A model generated the notes under the pieces. It was not told the origin of the DNA. It did not search any database and saw only the letters and a list, made by a program, of their open reading frames with translations. Below, piece after piece: positions 6,101 to 14,940 of a stretch of 64,000 nucleotides of DNA. The stretch's first letter is position 1. Each line of letters opens with the position of its first letter. Location: positions 62,001 to 126,000 of the forward strand of contig NZ_WBXM01000003.1 of assembly GCF_033042135.1 (NCBI RefSeq), read 5' to 3'. Both the position numbers and the translations under genes were made by a program. This DNA is from Haloechinothrix sp033042135. Lineage in GTDB: Bacteria > Actinomycetota > Actinomycetes > Mycobacteriales > Pseudonocardiaceae.

Positions 6101-8740
6101 ATGGCGATTCCCCAGCACAGCTACGCGCTCGCAGGCACCGAGTTCTACGAGCCGATCGAGCGGGCGAGCGAGCGCGGCCGGGAATACCGGCCGCACCCCG
6201 TCCCGAGGGGATGGCTACGTACCGACAGTGGCATCTGGACGGCGTGGCGGCCCGCCCGCGACACCGGCCCGGAGCAGGGATGGAAGGTCCACGTGTCTGC
6301 GCGGCTGGAGCGTGCCCAGCACGTGCTGGACACCGTCGCGGCGGCGTGCGTGGCCGAGCGCGTGCCGTTCAAGCACCTCTCCGCCGAGCTGTTCTTCCTG
6401 CACCTGCACCACAAGCACGGGCCGCGCCCGCAGTCTGGCAAGTTCTGCACCTGCTACCCGCCGGACGAGCAGTCAGCGCGGCGGCTGATGGACCGGCTGG
6501 CTGGCGAGTTGGCCGGCGAGCGTGGCCCGTATGTGCTGACCGACCGCCGCTACCGGGATTCGCGGGTGGTGCACTACCGGTACGGTGCCTTCCGCGCACC
6601 CGCCAGGGTGCGACCCGACGGTTCGGCGGAGACGTTGGTTCGCGACGGGTCCGGGGAGCACGTCGAAGACCGCCGCGGCACCGGGTTCACGCTGCCAGGG
6701 GGGATCACCGATCCGTTCGGTGAACAGTGGCCGCCCCCCGACAACGCGCCGTCCGGCGACGGGTCCATCCGCATCCGCGGGTATCGCGTGCTGCGGGCCG
6801 TCGCGCACAGCAACGCCGGAGGCACCTACGAGGCCGAGACCGCCACCGGCCGCCGCGTGTTCCTCAAGGAAGCCCGCGCCCACAACGGGCTGTTCTGGGA
6901 CCACAGCACCGCGCAGCAGCGGTTGCGCAGGGAACACGAGGTGCTGTGCGGTGTCCATGCCGCCGCGCCCGGCCGCTGCCCGGAACCGCTCGACTACTTC
7001 CGGGAATGGGAGCACGAGTTCCTGGTCACCGAGTTCGTCACCGGCACACCGCTGTACCGGATGCTGGCCACCGACCACCCCGCGCTCGCCGCCGACCGCA
7101 CCCGCGCGCACGACGAGGCCCACTACGCCCGCAGCCTGAGCCTGCTCGACGGGCTGCGCCGGGAGCTGGACCGGTTGCACGAGCTCGGCTACCGGTTCGG
7201 CGACCTCAGCCCGGGCAACGTGCTGGTCACACCGGACGGGGACGTGCGGCTGGTTGATTTCGAGGCGGCCTCGCCCGTGACCGATCCGCCGGTGCCTATG
7301 GGAACCGGCGGGTTCGTCCCGCCGGGGGGGGCCCCGAGCGACGACCCCCTCGCGCAGGACGAGTACGGCTTCGCGGCGCTGGCGCTGTTCCTGCTGTGGC
7401 CGATGCACCCGGTGGCAGAGCGCAGCCCCGGCTGCCTCGAGCACCTCCATGCCGAGCTGGCCGAGGCGGCCCCTATCCCCGCGCGGTTGTGGCGGCTGGC
7501 CACCCGCAACTACCGCGCGGGCCGCACCGGTGGCCGGCACGCTCACCTGCCCACGCCCGACGAAGTCGCCGCGCGGCCGCGCAGGTGGCTGGCCGAACTC
7601 GCCGATGGTATCGCGCGGGACCTGCTGCGCACCGCCGATCCGGCCAACCCGAACCGGGTGTTTCCCACCGTGCCACGCGGGCACACCAGCAACACCAGCT
7701 GCGTCGCCTACGGCACCGCCGGGGTGGTGCACGCGCTGCACCACGCGGGGGTGGAAGTGCCGGAGCCGGTACTCGCTCGGCTACGGCGCGACGCGCTGGA
7801 GCAGCGCGAGCACCTGCCACCGGGCCTGCACGTCGGCTCCGCGGGCCTGGCCTGGGTGCTGGCTGATCGGGGACTGCTCGACGAGGCCGGTGATCTGCTC
7901 GACCACGCCGCACGGCACCCGCTGACGCTGCTGTCGACCACGCTCGGCGAGGGCGCCGCCGGGATCGGGCTGACCCACCTGGCCCTGCACGCCCACACCG
8001 GCGACGCCGGGCTGCTGGAACGGGCGGCGTCCTACGGCGACTCGCTGCTGGGCATCGATAGCCCGACACCGACGCTCGGTCCTCACGACGCCGTCGGCCT
8101 GCTGCGCGGCAGGGCTGGGCTCGCGCTGTTCCTGTACTACCTGGGCAGGGTGACCGGCGAGGAGCGCTACCTGGCGCACGGCGCGGGGTTGCTGCACGCC
8201 GAGCTCGACAGGGCCATCGCGCTGCCGGGGGATGCGCTCGGCTTCCCCGACGACGCGGTCACCGACCGGGCGATGAGCTACCTCGCCGCAGGTTCGGGTG
8301 GCGTGACCACGGTGCTGACCCGCTACGTGACCCTGCTCGACGACGAGCGCCTGTCGGCCGCGTTGCCGCGCACCGCCCGGCATACCGCCAAGATCTGCAC
8401 CGCGGAGCCCGGCCTGTACCGGGGCCTGGCCGGGCTGGTGCTGGCCATGGCCGACGACGGGGCACACGCCGGTGTCACGGATCCGCACGAGCCGTTGCGC
8501 CTGGCGAAGGGGTTGTTCAAGTACGCCGTCCCGGCCGGTGACGGGATCCGCTTCCTCGGCGAGGGATCGCTGCGGTACAGCGCCGAGCTGTGGAGCGGAT
8601 CGTCCGGGATCCTGCTGGCGCTGCACCGCGTGCTGCACGGCAACCACGACCAGTTCTTCACCCTCGATCGGATGGTGCGGGCCGGCCCCCCGGGCCGCAC
8701 CGGCCATCCCGACCACGCGACAGCAGGGCACGGGAGGTGA
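6101..8740 (+). CDS. class III lanthionine synthetase (LanKC)
   Basis: This 879-residue enzyme would phosphorylate Ser/Thr of the precursor, eliminate phosphate and cyclise with Cys. The order is the LanKC one. A lyase-like N-terminus covers about 1-215. A Ser/Thr kinase covers about 225-500, with Lys256 (VFLKEA), the catalytic-loop Asp368 (GDLSPGNV) and the metal-binding Asp386 (VDFEAA). A LanC-like cyclase covers about 525-860. The cyclase lacks the Cys-Cys-His zinc triad (its C-terminal motif reads SGSSGILLALHRVLHG), which marks class III rather than class IV. The product is therefore expected to carry lanthionine or labionin. The precursor gene lies 143 bp downstream and the likely leader peptidase follows, making a minimal four-gene locus without a dedicated transporter. 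Confidence 0.93.
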   Translation: MAIPQHSYALAGTEFYEPIERASERGREYRPHPVPRGWLRTDSGIWTAWRPARDTGPEQGWKVHVSARLERAQHVLDTVAAACVAERVPFKHLSAELFFLHLHHKHGPRPQSGKFCTCYPPDEQSARRLMDRLAGELAGERGPYVLTDRRYRDSRVVHYRYGAFRAPARVRPDGSAETLVRDGSGEHVEDRRGTGFTLPGGITDPFGEQWPPPDNAPSGDGSIRIRGYRVLRAVAHSNAGGTYEAETATGRRVFLKEARAHNGLFWDHSTAQQRLRREHEVLCGVHAAAPGRCPEPLDYFREWEHEFLVTEFVTGTPLYRMLATDHPALAADRTRAHDEAHYARSLSLLDGLRRELDRLHELGYRFGDLSPGNVLVTPDGDVRLVDFEAASPVTDPPVPMGTGGFVPPGGAPSDDPLAQDEYGFAALALFLLWPMHPVAERSPGCLEHLHAELAEAAPIPARLWRLATRNYRAGRTGGRHAHLPTPDEVAARPRRWLAELADGIARDLLRTADPANPNRVFPTVPRGHTSNTSCVAYGTAGVVHALHHAGVEVPEPVLARLRRDALEQREHLPPGLHVGSAGLAWVLADRGLLDEAGDLLDHAARHPLTLLSTTLGEGAAGIGLTHLALHAHTGDAGLLERAASYGDSLLGIDSPTPTLGPHDAVGLLRGRAGLALFLYYLGRVTGEERYLAHGAGLLHAELDRAIALPGDALGFPDDAVTDRAMSYLAAGSGGVTTVLTRYVTLLDDERLSAALPRTARHTAKICTAEPGLYRGLAGLVLAMADDGAHAGVTDPHEPLRLAKGLFKYAVPAGDGIRFLGEGSLRYSAELWSGSSGILLALHRVLHGNHDQFFTLDRMVRAGPPGRTGHPDHATAGHGR

Positions 8741-8780
8741 TCAGGATGCGCGATCCCGTGACACGCATCGGCGCCCTGCA

Positions 8781-8798
8781 GGGGGCGCGAGCGCCCCC
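8781..8798 (+). terminator. hairpin between lanKC and the precursor gene
   Basis: GGGGGCGC and GCGCCCCC form a tight stem over 8781-8798, 40 bp after the synthetase stop. It may reduce read-through or mark an RNA processing site that separates low-level synthetase mRNA from abundant precursor mRNA. No T-tract follows. Confidence 0.45.
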
Positions 8799-8883
8799 GC
8801 GGCGGGAGAACGCCGCGATATCGATCCACAGTGATCAGAGGTAACCGAACAGAAAGCCGTAAGTTCACGAAAGGAGCACCACC

Positions 8884-8985
8884 ATGTCCGAGATCCTGGC
8901 GCTGCAGAACCTGGCCGCCGACACCGGCGAGGAGATGCCGTACAGCACCCTCAGCATCGGGTGCAACAACACCGATCAGAAGTAG
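8884..8985 (+). CDS. class III lanthipeptide precursor, 33 residues
   Basis: The ORF starts with ATG at 8884 behind AAAGGAG. Its leader begins MSEILALQNLAAD, which fits the ILxLQ-type helix that class III synthetases bind (compare LFDLQ of the SapB precursor). The only proline of the peptide, Pro19, is followed directly by a 14-residue core YSTLSIGCNNTDQK. The core contains one S-x2-S-x2-C unit (Ser21, Ser24, Cys27), the labionin-type ring motif, plus Thr22 and Thr30 as further dehydration sites. The adjacent prolyl oligopeptidase is the obvious candidate for cleavage after Pro19. It is far too short for routine gene calling. Confidence 0.88.
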   Translation: MSEILALQNLAADTGEEMPYSTLSIGCNNTDQK

Positions 8986-9002
8986 GTCGTCACCCGGTTC
9001 AC

Positions 9003-9036
9003 GTGGGGGTGCCGCCGACTCCGGCTGCACCCCCAC
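9003..9036 (+). terminator. attenuator/terminator between precursor and peptidase genes
   Basis: GTGGGGGTGC (9003-9012) and GCACCCCCAC (9027-9036) form a perfect 10-bp stem with a 14-nt loop, 17 bp after the precursor stop. Partial termination here would give the usual excess of precursor mRNA over processing-enzyme mRNA. Confidence 0.65.
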
Positions 9037-9059
9037 GCCGTTCGGCAAGGAGGTGATGC

Positions 9060-11234
9060 ATGAACCCCGGAACCGGGAGCCCGCAGGGGGGTGGGGTGGG
9101 CCGTGCCCCCTACCCGGCGGCGTGGCGGCAGGAACTGGTCGAGACACGGCACGGCTACCGTGTCGCCGACCCCTACCGCTGGCTGGAGGACTCCGGCAGC
9201 GTCCGGACCGGCGCGTGGCTGACCCGGCAGCGCGCGGTCGCCGAGCACCACCTGGCGTCGTTGCCGGGGCACGTGGCTTGGCGGCGCAGTCTCGCGGTGC
9301 TGGAGGCCGCCGGGTACCGCTCGGTGCCCGTCCGCCGCGGCGACCGCACGTTCTGGCTGCGCGGGGAACCCGCGGCGGATCACCCGGTGCTGGTCGTCGA
9401 CGAAGGCGAGCTGCCCGGCGGGACCAGGCGTGCGCGGGTGGTGCTGGACCCGTGCGCGATCGACCCCACCGGTTCCACCACGCTGGACGCGTGGGAACCA
9501 GCCCCCGACGGCCGGTTGCTCGCCTACCAGCTCTCCGCCGGTGGCACCGAACGTGCCGAGCTGCGGGTGATCGATGTGGACACCGGAGCGCTGGCGGACG
9601 GACCCATCGATCACGTGCGCTACTCCCCGGTCGCCTGGTTGCCCGACGGGTCCGGTTTCTACTACGTGCGCAGCGAGGAGGCCACCTGCGCGGCTATACG
9701 CGGCGATGCCGCGCACCTCACCCGGAATCGCCGTGTGTGGCTGCACCGGCTCGGCAAGGCGGCCACCGGGGACCCCCTCGTCTTCGGTGCGAACCACCCG
9801 CCGCCGACCGGATACCGGGTGGCCGTTGAGGGTGGGCGCTGGCTGCTGGTCACCGCGTTCGAGGGGCCAGCGGCCGGCACCGAGCTGTGGATAGCCGACC
9901 TGGCCGCCTGCGATATCACGTCGCCGCGGTTCCTGCCTGTGCAGCGAGAGCCGGAGGCCCGCACATCCGCCCGAATCGGCCCCGACGGCCTGCTGTACCT
10001 GCTCACGACCCTCGACGCGGCGCGCGGCCGCGTTTGTGTCACCGACCCGGCCGAACCCGACCCCCGGCACTGGCACGAGCTGGTGACCCCGGCGGCGGGC
10101 GCGACGATCGACGCGTTCGCGCCGCTGACCGGCGCAAGGGGACGGCGGTTGCTGGCGGTGGCCCACCGCAGCCGCGGCGTGCACGAGCTCGCGCTGCACG
10201 AGGCCACCACGGGCAAGCGCCGGGGCACGGTCCCGCTGCCGGGCGCGGGCACGGTCACCCGGCTCGGTGAGCAGCCGCCCGGCGGGCCGTACCTGTGGTT
10301 CGGCTATACCGACCACCTCACGCCAGCCACTGCCATCCGCTACGACACCCGCTACGACACCCGCCGCGGCAGGCGCGACTCCGGGATCGCGAACCGGGTC
10401 ACGGGCGCGGCAGGCGACGTCGTCACCCGCCAGGTCAGCTACCGCTCGGCCGATGGCACGCCGGTGCGCATGTTCCTGTTGCTCCCTGGACCGGACGTCG
10501 AGCGCCCGCCAGGGCCGCGGCCGCTGCTGCTGACCGCCTACGGCGGGTTCGGCGTGGCCATGACGCCCCGGTATCACCCCGAGCTGCTGACCTGGGTGGC
10601 AGCAGGCGGCCTCGCCGCGGTGCCGTGCGTGCGCGGCGGGGGAGACGAGGGCCAGGCGTGGCATCGCGCGGGCAGCCGCGCACGCAAACCCGCCGCCATC
10701 GCCGATGTGCACGCCGCGGCCGGGTGGCTGGTCCGGCACGGCTGGACGGACCCGTCGCGGCTGTGCCTGCTCGGCGCCAGCAACGGCGGGCTGCTGATGG
10801 GAGCTGCCGCGGTGCAGCGTCCCGAGCTGTACCGCGCCGTCGCGTGCGTGGCGCCGCTGCTGGACATGGTGAGATACGAGCGGGGCGGTCTGGGCAGGCA
10901 CTGGCGCGCCGAGTACGGCAGCGCCGACGTGCCCGAGGAGTTGGGGTGGTTGCTGTCCTACTCGCCGTACCACCACGTGCGGCCGGGCACGGCGTACCCG
11001 GCCACGCTGCTGCTGGCCAAGGAAGGTGATACCCGCGTGCCACCGTGGCACGCGTGGAAGCAGTGCGCGGCGCTGCAGCACGCCACATCGGACCGACGCC
11101 CGATCCTACTGCGCTCGATCCCCGAGCTGGGCCACGGCGCCACCGCGCGCGGCGCGGGCATCGCGATCACCGCCGAGGTGCTCGCCTTCCTCGCCGCGCA
11201 GGCCGGTCTGGATCCCGGTGAGCGGGTAGCGTGA
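9060..11234 (+). CDS. S9A prolyl oligopeptidase, likely lanthipeptide leader peptidase
   Basis: The 724-residue protein starts with the family signature DPYRWLED and contains a beta-propeller (about 75-440) and a C-terminal alpha/beta-hydrolase. The catalytic triad is visible: Ser574 in GASNGG, Asp657 in EGDTRVP and His692 in ELGHGA. No signal peptide is present, so it acts in the cytoplasm. Its start is preceded by AAGGAGG and lies 74 bp after the precursor gene. A homologous enzyme, FlaP of Kribbella flavida, is known to cut a modified class III precursor after proline. The single Pro of the precursor here sits exactly at the leader/core border, which supports the same job. Confidence 0.9.
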   Translation: MNPGTGSPQGGGVGRAPYPAAWRQELVETRHGYRVADPYRWLEDSGSVRTGAWLTRQRAVAEHHLASLPGHVAWRRSLAVLEAAGYRSVPVRRGDRTFWLRGEPAADHPVLVVDEGELPGGTRRARVVLDPCAIDPTGSTTLDAWEPAPDGRLLAYQLSAGGTERAELRVIDVDTGALADGPIDHVRYSPVAWLPDGSGFYYVRSEEATCAAIRGDAAHLTRNRRVWLHRLGKAATGDPLVFGANHPPPTGYRVAVEGGRWLLVTAFEGPAAGTELWIADLAACDITSPRFLPVQREPEARTSARIGPDGLLYLLTTLDAARGRVCVTDPAEPDPRHWHELVTPAAGATIDAFAPLTGARGRRLLAVAHRSRGVHELALHEATTGKRRGTVPLPGAGTVTRLGEQPPGGPYLWFGYTDHLTPATAIRYDTRYDTRRGRRDSGIANRVTGAAGDVVTRQVSYRSADGTPVRMFLLLPGPDVERPPGPRPLLLTAYGGFGVAMTPRYHPELLTWVAAGGLAAVPCVRGGGDEGQAWHRAGSRARKPAAIADVHAAAGWLVRHGWTDPSRLCLLGASNGGLLMGAAAVQRPELYRAVACVAPLLDMVRYERGGLGRHWRAEYGSADVPEELGWLLSYSPYHHVRPGTAYPATLLLAKEGDTRVPPWHAWKQCAALQHATSDRRPILLRSIPELGHGATARGAGIAITAEVLAFLAAQAGLDPGERVA

Positions 11235-11258
11235 TCGCGCCGAGCGGTGGGGACACCG

Positions 11259-11930
11259 TCAGGGCGCGGTCGGGGGCGCCGTGCCCGCGCGCCGCCGAAC
11301 GGGCCGCTCGTCGAGCACCGTGATGCGGCCCCGTGCCACCGTGACCGCACGGTCGGTCTCGAGCTCGCCGAGGAGCCGGTTCACCGTCGCGCGGGAGGTT
11401 CCCGCCAGGCTGGCGAGATCGTCCTGGGTGAGCGGGATCGCCCTGCCGAGCCCGTAGGTCGCCACCAGATCGAGCAGCCGCAGCGCCACGCGCCGGTCGG
11501 CGGGTACGTACAGCGCTTGGACCAGGTGTTCGGACAGGCGATGGACGTAAGTGGCGAGCATCTCGAGGAAGAACCGGTCGATGGCCGGGTGTTCTCGCCG
11601 CAGCCGGTCGACCTGATCGCGGTGCAACGACCAGGTCTCGGTGCGTTCCAGCGCGACGCAGGTCGCCGAACGCCGGGCGGCGGGATCGAGCAGCGCGAGC
11701 TCGCCGAACGTCCGGCCCGGCCCCACGACCGTGAGCGTCGCCACGTCGCCCATCGGCGTGGTGATGCGGACCGCGACGTGGCCGCGTTGCACCAGGTGCA
11801 GCGAGTCGCCCGGGTCCCCTTCGTGGAACACCACCTCTTTGCGGGCGAACTCGCGGCGCCGCCCCGCGGCCAGCACCTGCCGCCGCTGCTCCGGCAGCAG
11901 CGGGTCGAGGATCGGCCAGTGCGTCGTCAC
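11259..11930 (-). CDS. Crp/Fnr-family transcriptional regulator
   Basis: The 223-residue protein has an N-terminal cyclic-nucleotide-binding beta-roll (about 10-125, with GDPGDSLHLVQRGHVAVR and the phosphate-binding-cassette-like GRTFGELALLDPAARRSA). A dimer helix follows, then a C-terminal winged helix (LTQDDLASLAGTSRATVNRLLGEL). FGELALL-x-ARRSA is close to the cAMP-binding signature FGE(L/I)A...R(T/S)A. It lies 10 bp downstream of the nucleotide-cyclase gene on the same strand, so the two form a likely synthesis-and-response pair. Its 3' end is convergent with the peptidase gene. Target genes are not visible. Confidence 0.88.
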   Translation of the reverse strand: MTTHWPILDPLLPEQRRQVLAAGRRREFARKEVVFHEGDPGDSLHLVQRGHVAVRITTPMGDVATLTVVGPGRTFGELALLDPAARRSATCVALERTETWSLHRDQVDRLRREHPAIDRFFLEMLATYVHRLSEHLVQALYVPADRRVALRLLDLVATYGLGRAIPLTQDDLASLAGTSRATVNRLLGELETDRAVTVARGRITVLDERPVRRRAGTAPPTAP

Positions 11931-11940
11931 GTGGTCGAGG

Positions 11941-14010
11941 TTACGGGGTGACCCGGTGCAGCACGAAGGCCTCCACCGGGTCCGGCTTGCCCTTCAACTC
12001 CACGGCACCGAGCGGGGTGACCTCGGCGCCGTCCCCGAGCCCGGCCAGGGTGGCCGCCCCGACGACAACCTGGCCGGGCTCGGCGAGACCTTCCAGCCGG
12101 GCGGCCAGGTTGGTGGTATCGCCGATGCAGGCGAAGTTGCGGAACTCGGCGCTGCCGACGTTGCCGACCAGCGCCGGGCCGGTGGTGACACCGACACGGA
12201 ACCGTGGCCAATCCTGCCGTCCCGCGGCGATACCCGCAGCGACATGTTGCAACCGCAGCGCGGCCCGCGCCGCGCGCCGCGCGTGGTCCGGCTGCCTGGC
12301 AGGCGCGTTGAACACCGCCATCACCGCGTCACCGACGAACTGCACCACCGTGCCGCCTTCGTGCAGGATCACCGGCACGACCGCCCCGAAGTACTCGTTG
12401 AGCATGGCAACGACCTCGTCGGGGCGCACCCGGTCGGAGAACGGCGTGAAACCTCTGAGGTCGGCCATGAGCACCGACACCTCGGTCACCGAACCACCCA
12501 ACCCCGCCTGGTCGGGGTCGGCGAGCAGCGCGGTGGCCACATCGGGCGACATGTAGGTACGGAACAGGCCTTCCAGCTGGTGGTACAGGCGCGCGTTCTC
12601 CAGCACGATCGAGAGCTGGTTGGCCAGCGAGCGCAGCACGGAACGGTCGGCCTCGCCGAACGTGCCCACCTCCCGGCGCGCTTCGAGCGTGCCTGCCGCG
12701 TTGCCCTTGACATCCAGGGGGACCACGTAGCGTCGGCCGTCGGGGGGTTCCACCGCTTCGAGGGAGCCCATCGCCTGCTCGTGCCACGGATCGTCGGGTA
12801 CGTCCCTGCCTGCCAGGTGCACGCTGACGCGGTCCGGCGCGAAGGTCTCGGCGACGATGCTCATCGCGCGGTCGAGGAGCTCGGTCTCGTCGCGAATCAC
12901 CCGGGCCTCCCGCCCCACCCGTACGAGACCGCCGAGCCGCCTACGCTGCGCGCGTTCCGCACCGAGCGCGTCCGCGGCGCGTTCGAGCACCTCGAGCTGG
13001 CGCTCGGTGAGCTGGAACCGACCGGCGAGGCGGTCGGCGACCCGGGACAGCGGTTCCCCATCGGCGCCCTCGGCGTGCCTGCGCATGGCGGTGGCCATCT
13101 CCTCGAGCGCGGCGGCGTGATCCTGCCGGATCCGTTCGATGGTGCGGCCCAACGCGACCCCGTGGAACAGGCCAGTGGGTGAGCCTTCACGCCGGTACTG
13201 GATATAGGCGCTGTAGGCGACGAACGCGAACGCGATCAGCATGAGCACGTGCCATTCCCACCACGAGGCGTGCCAGTTCCTGCCGAGCGCCACGGCCAGC
13301 ATGGCCTCGGCGAGCAGGACGAAGGCGGTGATGAGGCTGATGAGGATCACCGCGGGGCGCCTGCGGTGGATCAGGTAGTAACGCGCGGCCGCGATGCCAT
13401 ACAGCGCCATCCCGCCCACCGCCAGCAGCAGCAATGGTCGCTCGGCCTGTTCGGATGTGAGCGGCCGGTCCAGCGGCGGAAGCTCACCGAACGACCAGAC
13501 ACCCCAGACCGCGACCACCGCCGCCGTGGCGGCCAGCAGCGGCACGCGCGCTGCCGCCAGCCGGGCGGCCCCGGACTCGGCGAACTCGATCGAGGAGACC
13601 GCGGCGAGGATCGCCGCGAGGAACAGCCCGACCGGCACCGAGAGCAGGAATCCCGCGTTCTCCTCCAGGATGATCCCGGGGGATTCCAGCGCGTGCAGCG
13701 CGAAGAACCCGGCGGCCAGCAGGAAGGCGAGCGCGACCAGCAGCAGCCGCGCGTCGTGTCGCCGTGCCGCCCCGCGGAACACCAGCACGCCGAGCCCCAC
13801 GTTGATCAGGGCGGCGACGAGCACCATGGCGAAATGCGACTCGCTGTGTTCCCACCGCACGTCGAACTCGGGACGGGTGACCAACAGCCACAGCGCCAGC
13901 AGCGGCAGCGCCATGTGCAGCGCCCACACCGCGGCCTGCACCCCGGGTGCGCCGGACCGGGTGCCGCTGTCTGCCGCGGTGGTCTGGGTGGATTGTCCTG
14001 TAACCGCCAC
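11941..14010 (-). CDS. membrane class III nucleotide cyclase with GAF-like domain
   Basis: This 689-residue protein has about seven to eight hydrophobic segments (residues 27-270), a coiled region (about 285-375), a GAF-like domain (about 375-475) and a C-terminal class III cyclase catalytic domain (about 505-689). Metal-binding aspartates are present: Asp517 in MADLRGF and Asp561 in VGDAVMAVF. So are the transition-state residues Asn634 and Arg638 in NLAARLE. The substrate-selecting Lys is Gln557 and the partner Thr/Asp position is Ala627 (FACIGD), so it is a non-canonical cyclase whose base preference cannot be assumed. The downstream Crp-type regulator suggests a cyclic-nucleotide output. 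Confidence 0.88.
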   Translation of the reverse strand: MAVTGQSTQTTAADSGTRSGAPGVQAAVWALHMALPLLALWLLVTRPEFDVRWEHSESHFAMVLVAALINVGLGVLVFRGAARRHDARLLLVALAFLLAAGFFALHALESPGIILEENAGFLLSVPVGLFLAAILAAVSSIEFAESGAARLAAARVPLLAATAAVVAVWGVWSFGELPPLDRPLTSEQAERPLLLLAVGGMALYGIAAARYYLIHRRRPAVILISLITAFVLLAEAMLAVALGRNWHASWWEWHVLMLIAFAFVAYSAYIQYRREGSPTGLFHGVALGRTIERIRQDHAAALEEMATAMRRHAEGADGEPLSRVADRLAGRFQLTERQLEVLERAADALGAERAQRRRLGGLVRVGREARVIRDETELLDRAMSIVAETFAPDRVSVHLAGRDVPDDPWHEQAMGSLEAVEPPDGRRYVVPLDVKGNAAGTLEARREVGTFGEADRSVLRSLANQLSIVLENARLYHQLEGLFRTYMSPDVATALLADPDQAGLGGSVTEVSVLMADLRGFTPFSDRVRPDEVVAMLNEYFGAVVPVILHEGGTVVQFVGDAVMAVFNAPARQPDHARRAARAALRLQHVAAGIAAGRQDWPRFRVGVTTGPALVGNVGSAEFRNFACIGDTTNLAARLEGLAEPGQVVVGAATLAGLGDGAEVTPLGAVELKGKPDPVEAFVLHRVTP

Positions 14011-14065
14011 CCGTGCATCCTACGGTCCGTGGCAGGACACGCAGAACCACAGACACCGGGAGCGG

Positions 14066-14812
14066 TTACCGGTCGGGATCGCCGGACGCGACGGTCGCCA
14101 GGTACACGGTGGCGGTGGCTTCGCGGCGCTGTAGGGGGTTGGGGAAGCGCACCACCTCGGCGCGTGCGGTGTCGAAGCAGTGCCGTAAGGCCGTGGTGAA
14201 TTCCTCGTCCGGGGGGTCGTTGGACCACAACGTGAAAACCCCGCCGGGGTGGAGGTGTCCAGCGAGCGCGCGCAGCCCGTCGGGCCGGTAGAAGTCGCCG
14301 TGGCTCGGGTCCAGCAGGTGGCGCGGCGAGTGGTCGATGTCGACCACGACCGCGTGGAACCGCCTGCCCGGCTCCTCGGGGTCCAGCCCGGCAGGGGAGC
14401 GCAGCATCGCGAAGAAGTCGCCGTGCAGCAGGCGGCAGCGGGCATCGTCGGCCAGCCCCGCCCCCGCGGGGACGAGCCGGTCGCGGTGCCAGGCGATGAC
14501 CTCGCCCAGTGCCTCGATCACCACGAGCGACCGCACGCGAGGGGCTGCCAGCACCTGCCGAGCGGTGTAGCCGAGCCCGAGCCCGCCGACAGCCACGTCG
14601 AGCGGGGTCTCCGGGTGGGTCCGGTCGAGCTCGGCGAGCGCGCGCCGCGCGATCTCCTCCTCAGCGACGGTGAACAGGCTCGACATCAGGAACTCGTCGT
14701 CGAGCTTGATCTCGTACACCTCGGTCTCCACAGCCGGGTCCCACCGGCGCCGCAGCACCAGCTCACCCAGCGGGGTCGAGCTCCATGCGAGTTCCCGGAA
14801 GCGCGCGCTCAT
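14066..14812 (-). CDS. spermidine-synthase-like methyltransferase-fold protein
   Basis: The 248-residue product has a Rossmann fold of the polyamine-synthase type. ETEVYEIKLDDEFLMSSLF near the N-terminus aligns with the substrate gate. DVAVGGLGLGYTARQVL is the nucleotide-binding glycine loop, VVIEALGEVIAWH gives the acidic ribose ligand, and VVVDIDHSPRHLL corresponds to the catalytic Asp region. The frame is open 30 codons farther upstream, but the internal ATG at 14810-14812 starts exactly where family similarity begins. It is a single gene divergent from the metal-sensor operon. Many actinomycete members are not true spermidine synthases, so substrate is left open. Confidence 0.75.
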   Translation of the reverse strand: MSARFRELAWSSTPLGELVLRRRWDPAVETEVYEIKLDDEFLMSSLFTVAEEEIARRALAELDRTHPETPLDVAVGGLGLGYTARQVLAAPRVRSLVVIEALGEVIAWHRDRLVPAGAGLADDARCRLLHGDFFAMLRSPAGLDPEEPGRRFHAVVVDIDHSPRHLLDPSHGDFYRPDGLRALAGHLHPGGVFTLWSNDPPDEEFTTALRHCFDTARAEVVRFPNPLQRREATATVYLATVASGDPDR

Positions 14813-14913
14813 CGGGCGCCCGCGGTGGTAGCGATCGTCATCGTCCCAGGCTACGACAGCGCGGTGGGTGCGGCGGCCTGCGGTGGAACTCCGGCCAGCC
14901 ACTGCTCGACGAA

Positions 14914-14929
14914 ATCGTCACGAGACGAT
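14914..14929. promoter_or_regulatory. candidate operator of the CmtR-like sensor
   Basis: ATCGTC (14914-14919) and GACGAT (14924-14929) form an inverted repeat with a 4-bp spacer, ending 12 bp before the regulator start. A further TGACGAT at 14941-14947 is inverted relative to ATCGTCA. ArsR/SmtB sensors repress from such elements overlapping their own promoter. Confidence 0.45.
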
Positions 14930-14940
14930 ATCATCGCTAT

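Noticed and set aside
8746..8844. 32-codon ORF with a good ribosome site between lanKC and the precursor gene
   Set aside because: It contains no cysteine, has an Arg/Pro-rich composition unlike a leader or core, and is crossed by the hairpin at 8781-8798. The ribosome site also overlaps the lanKC stop, so it may be fortuitous.
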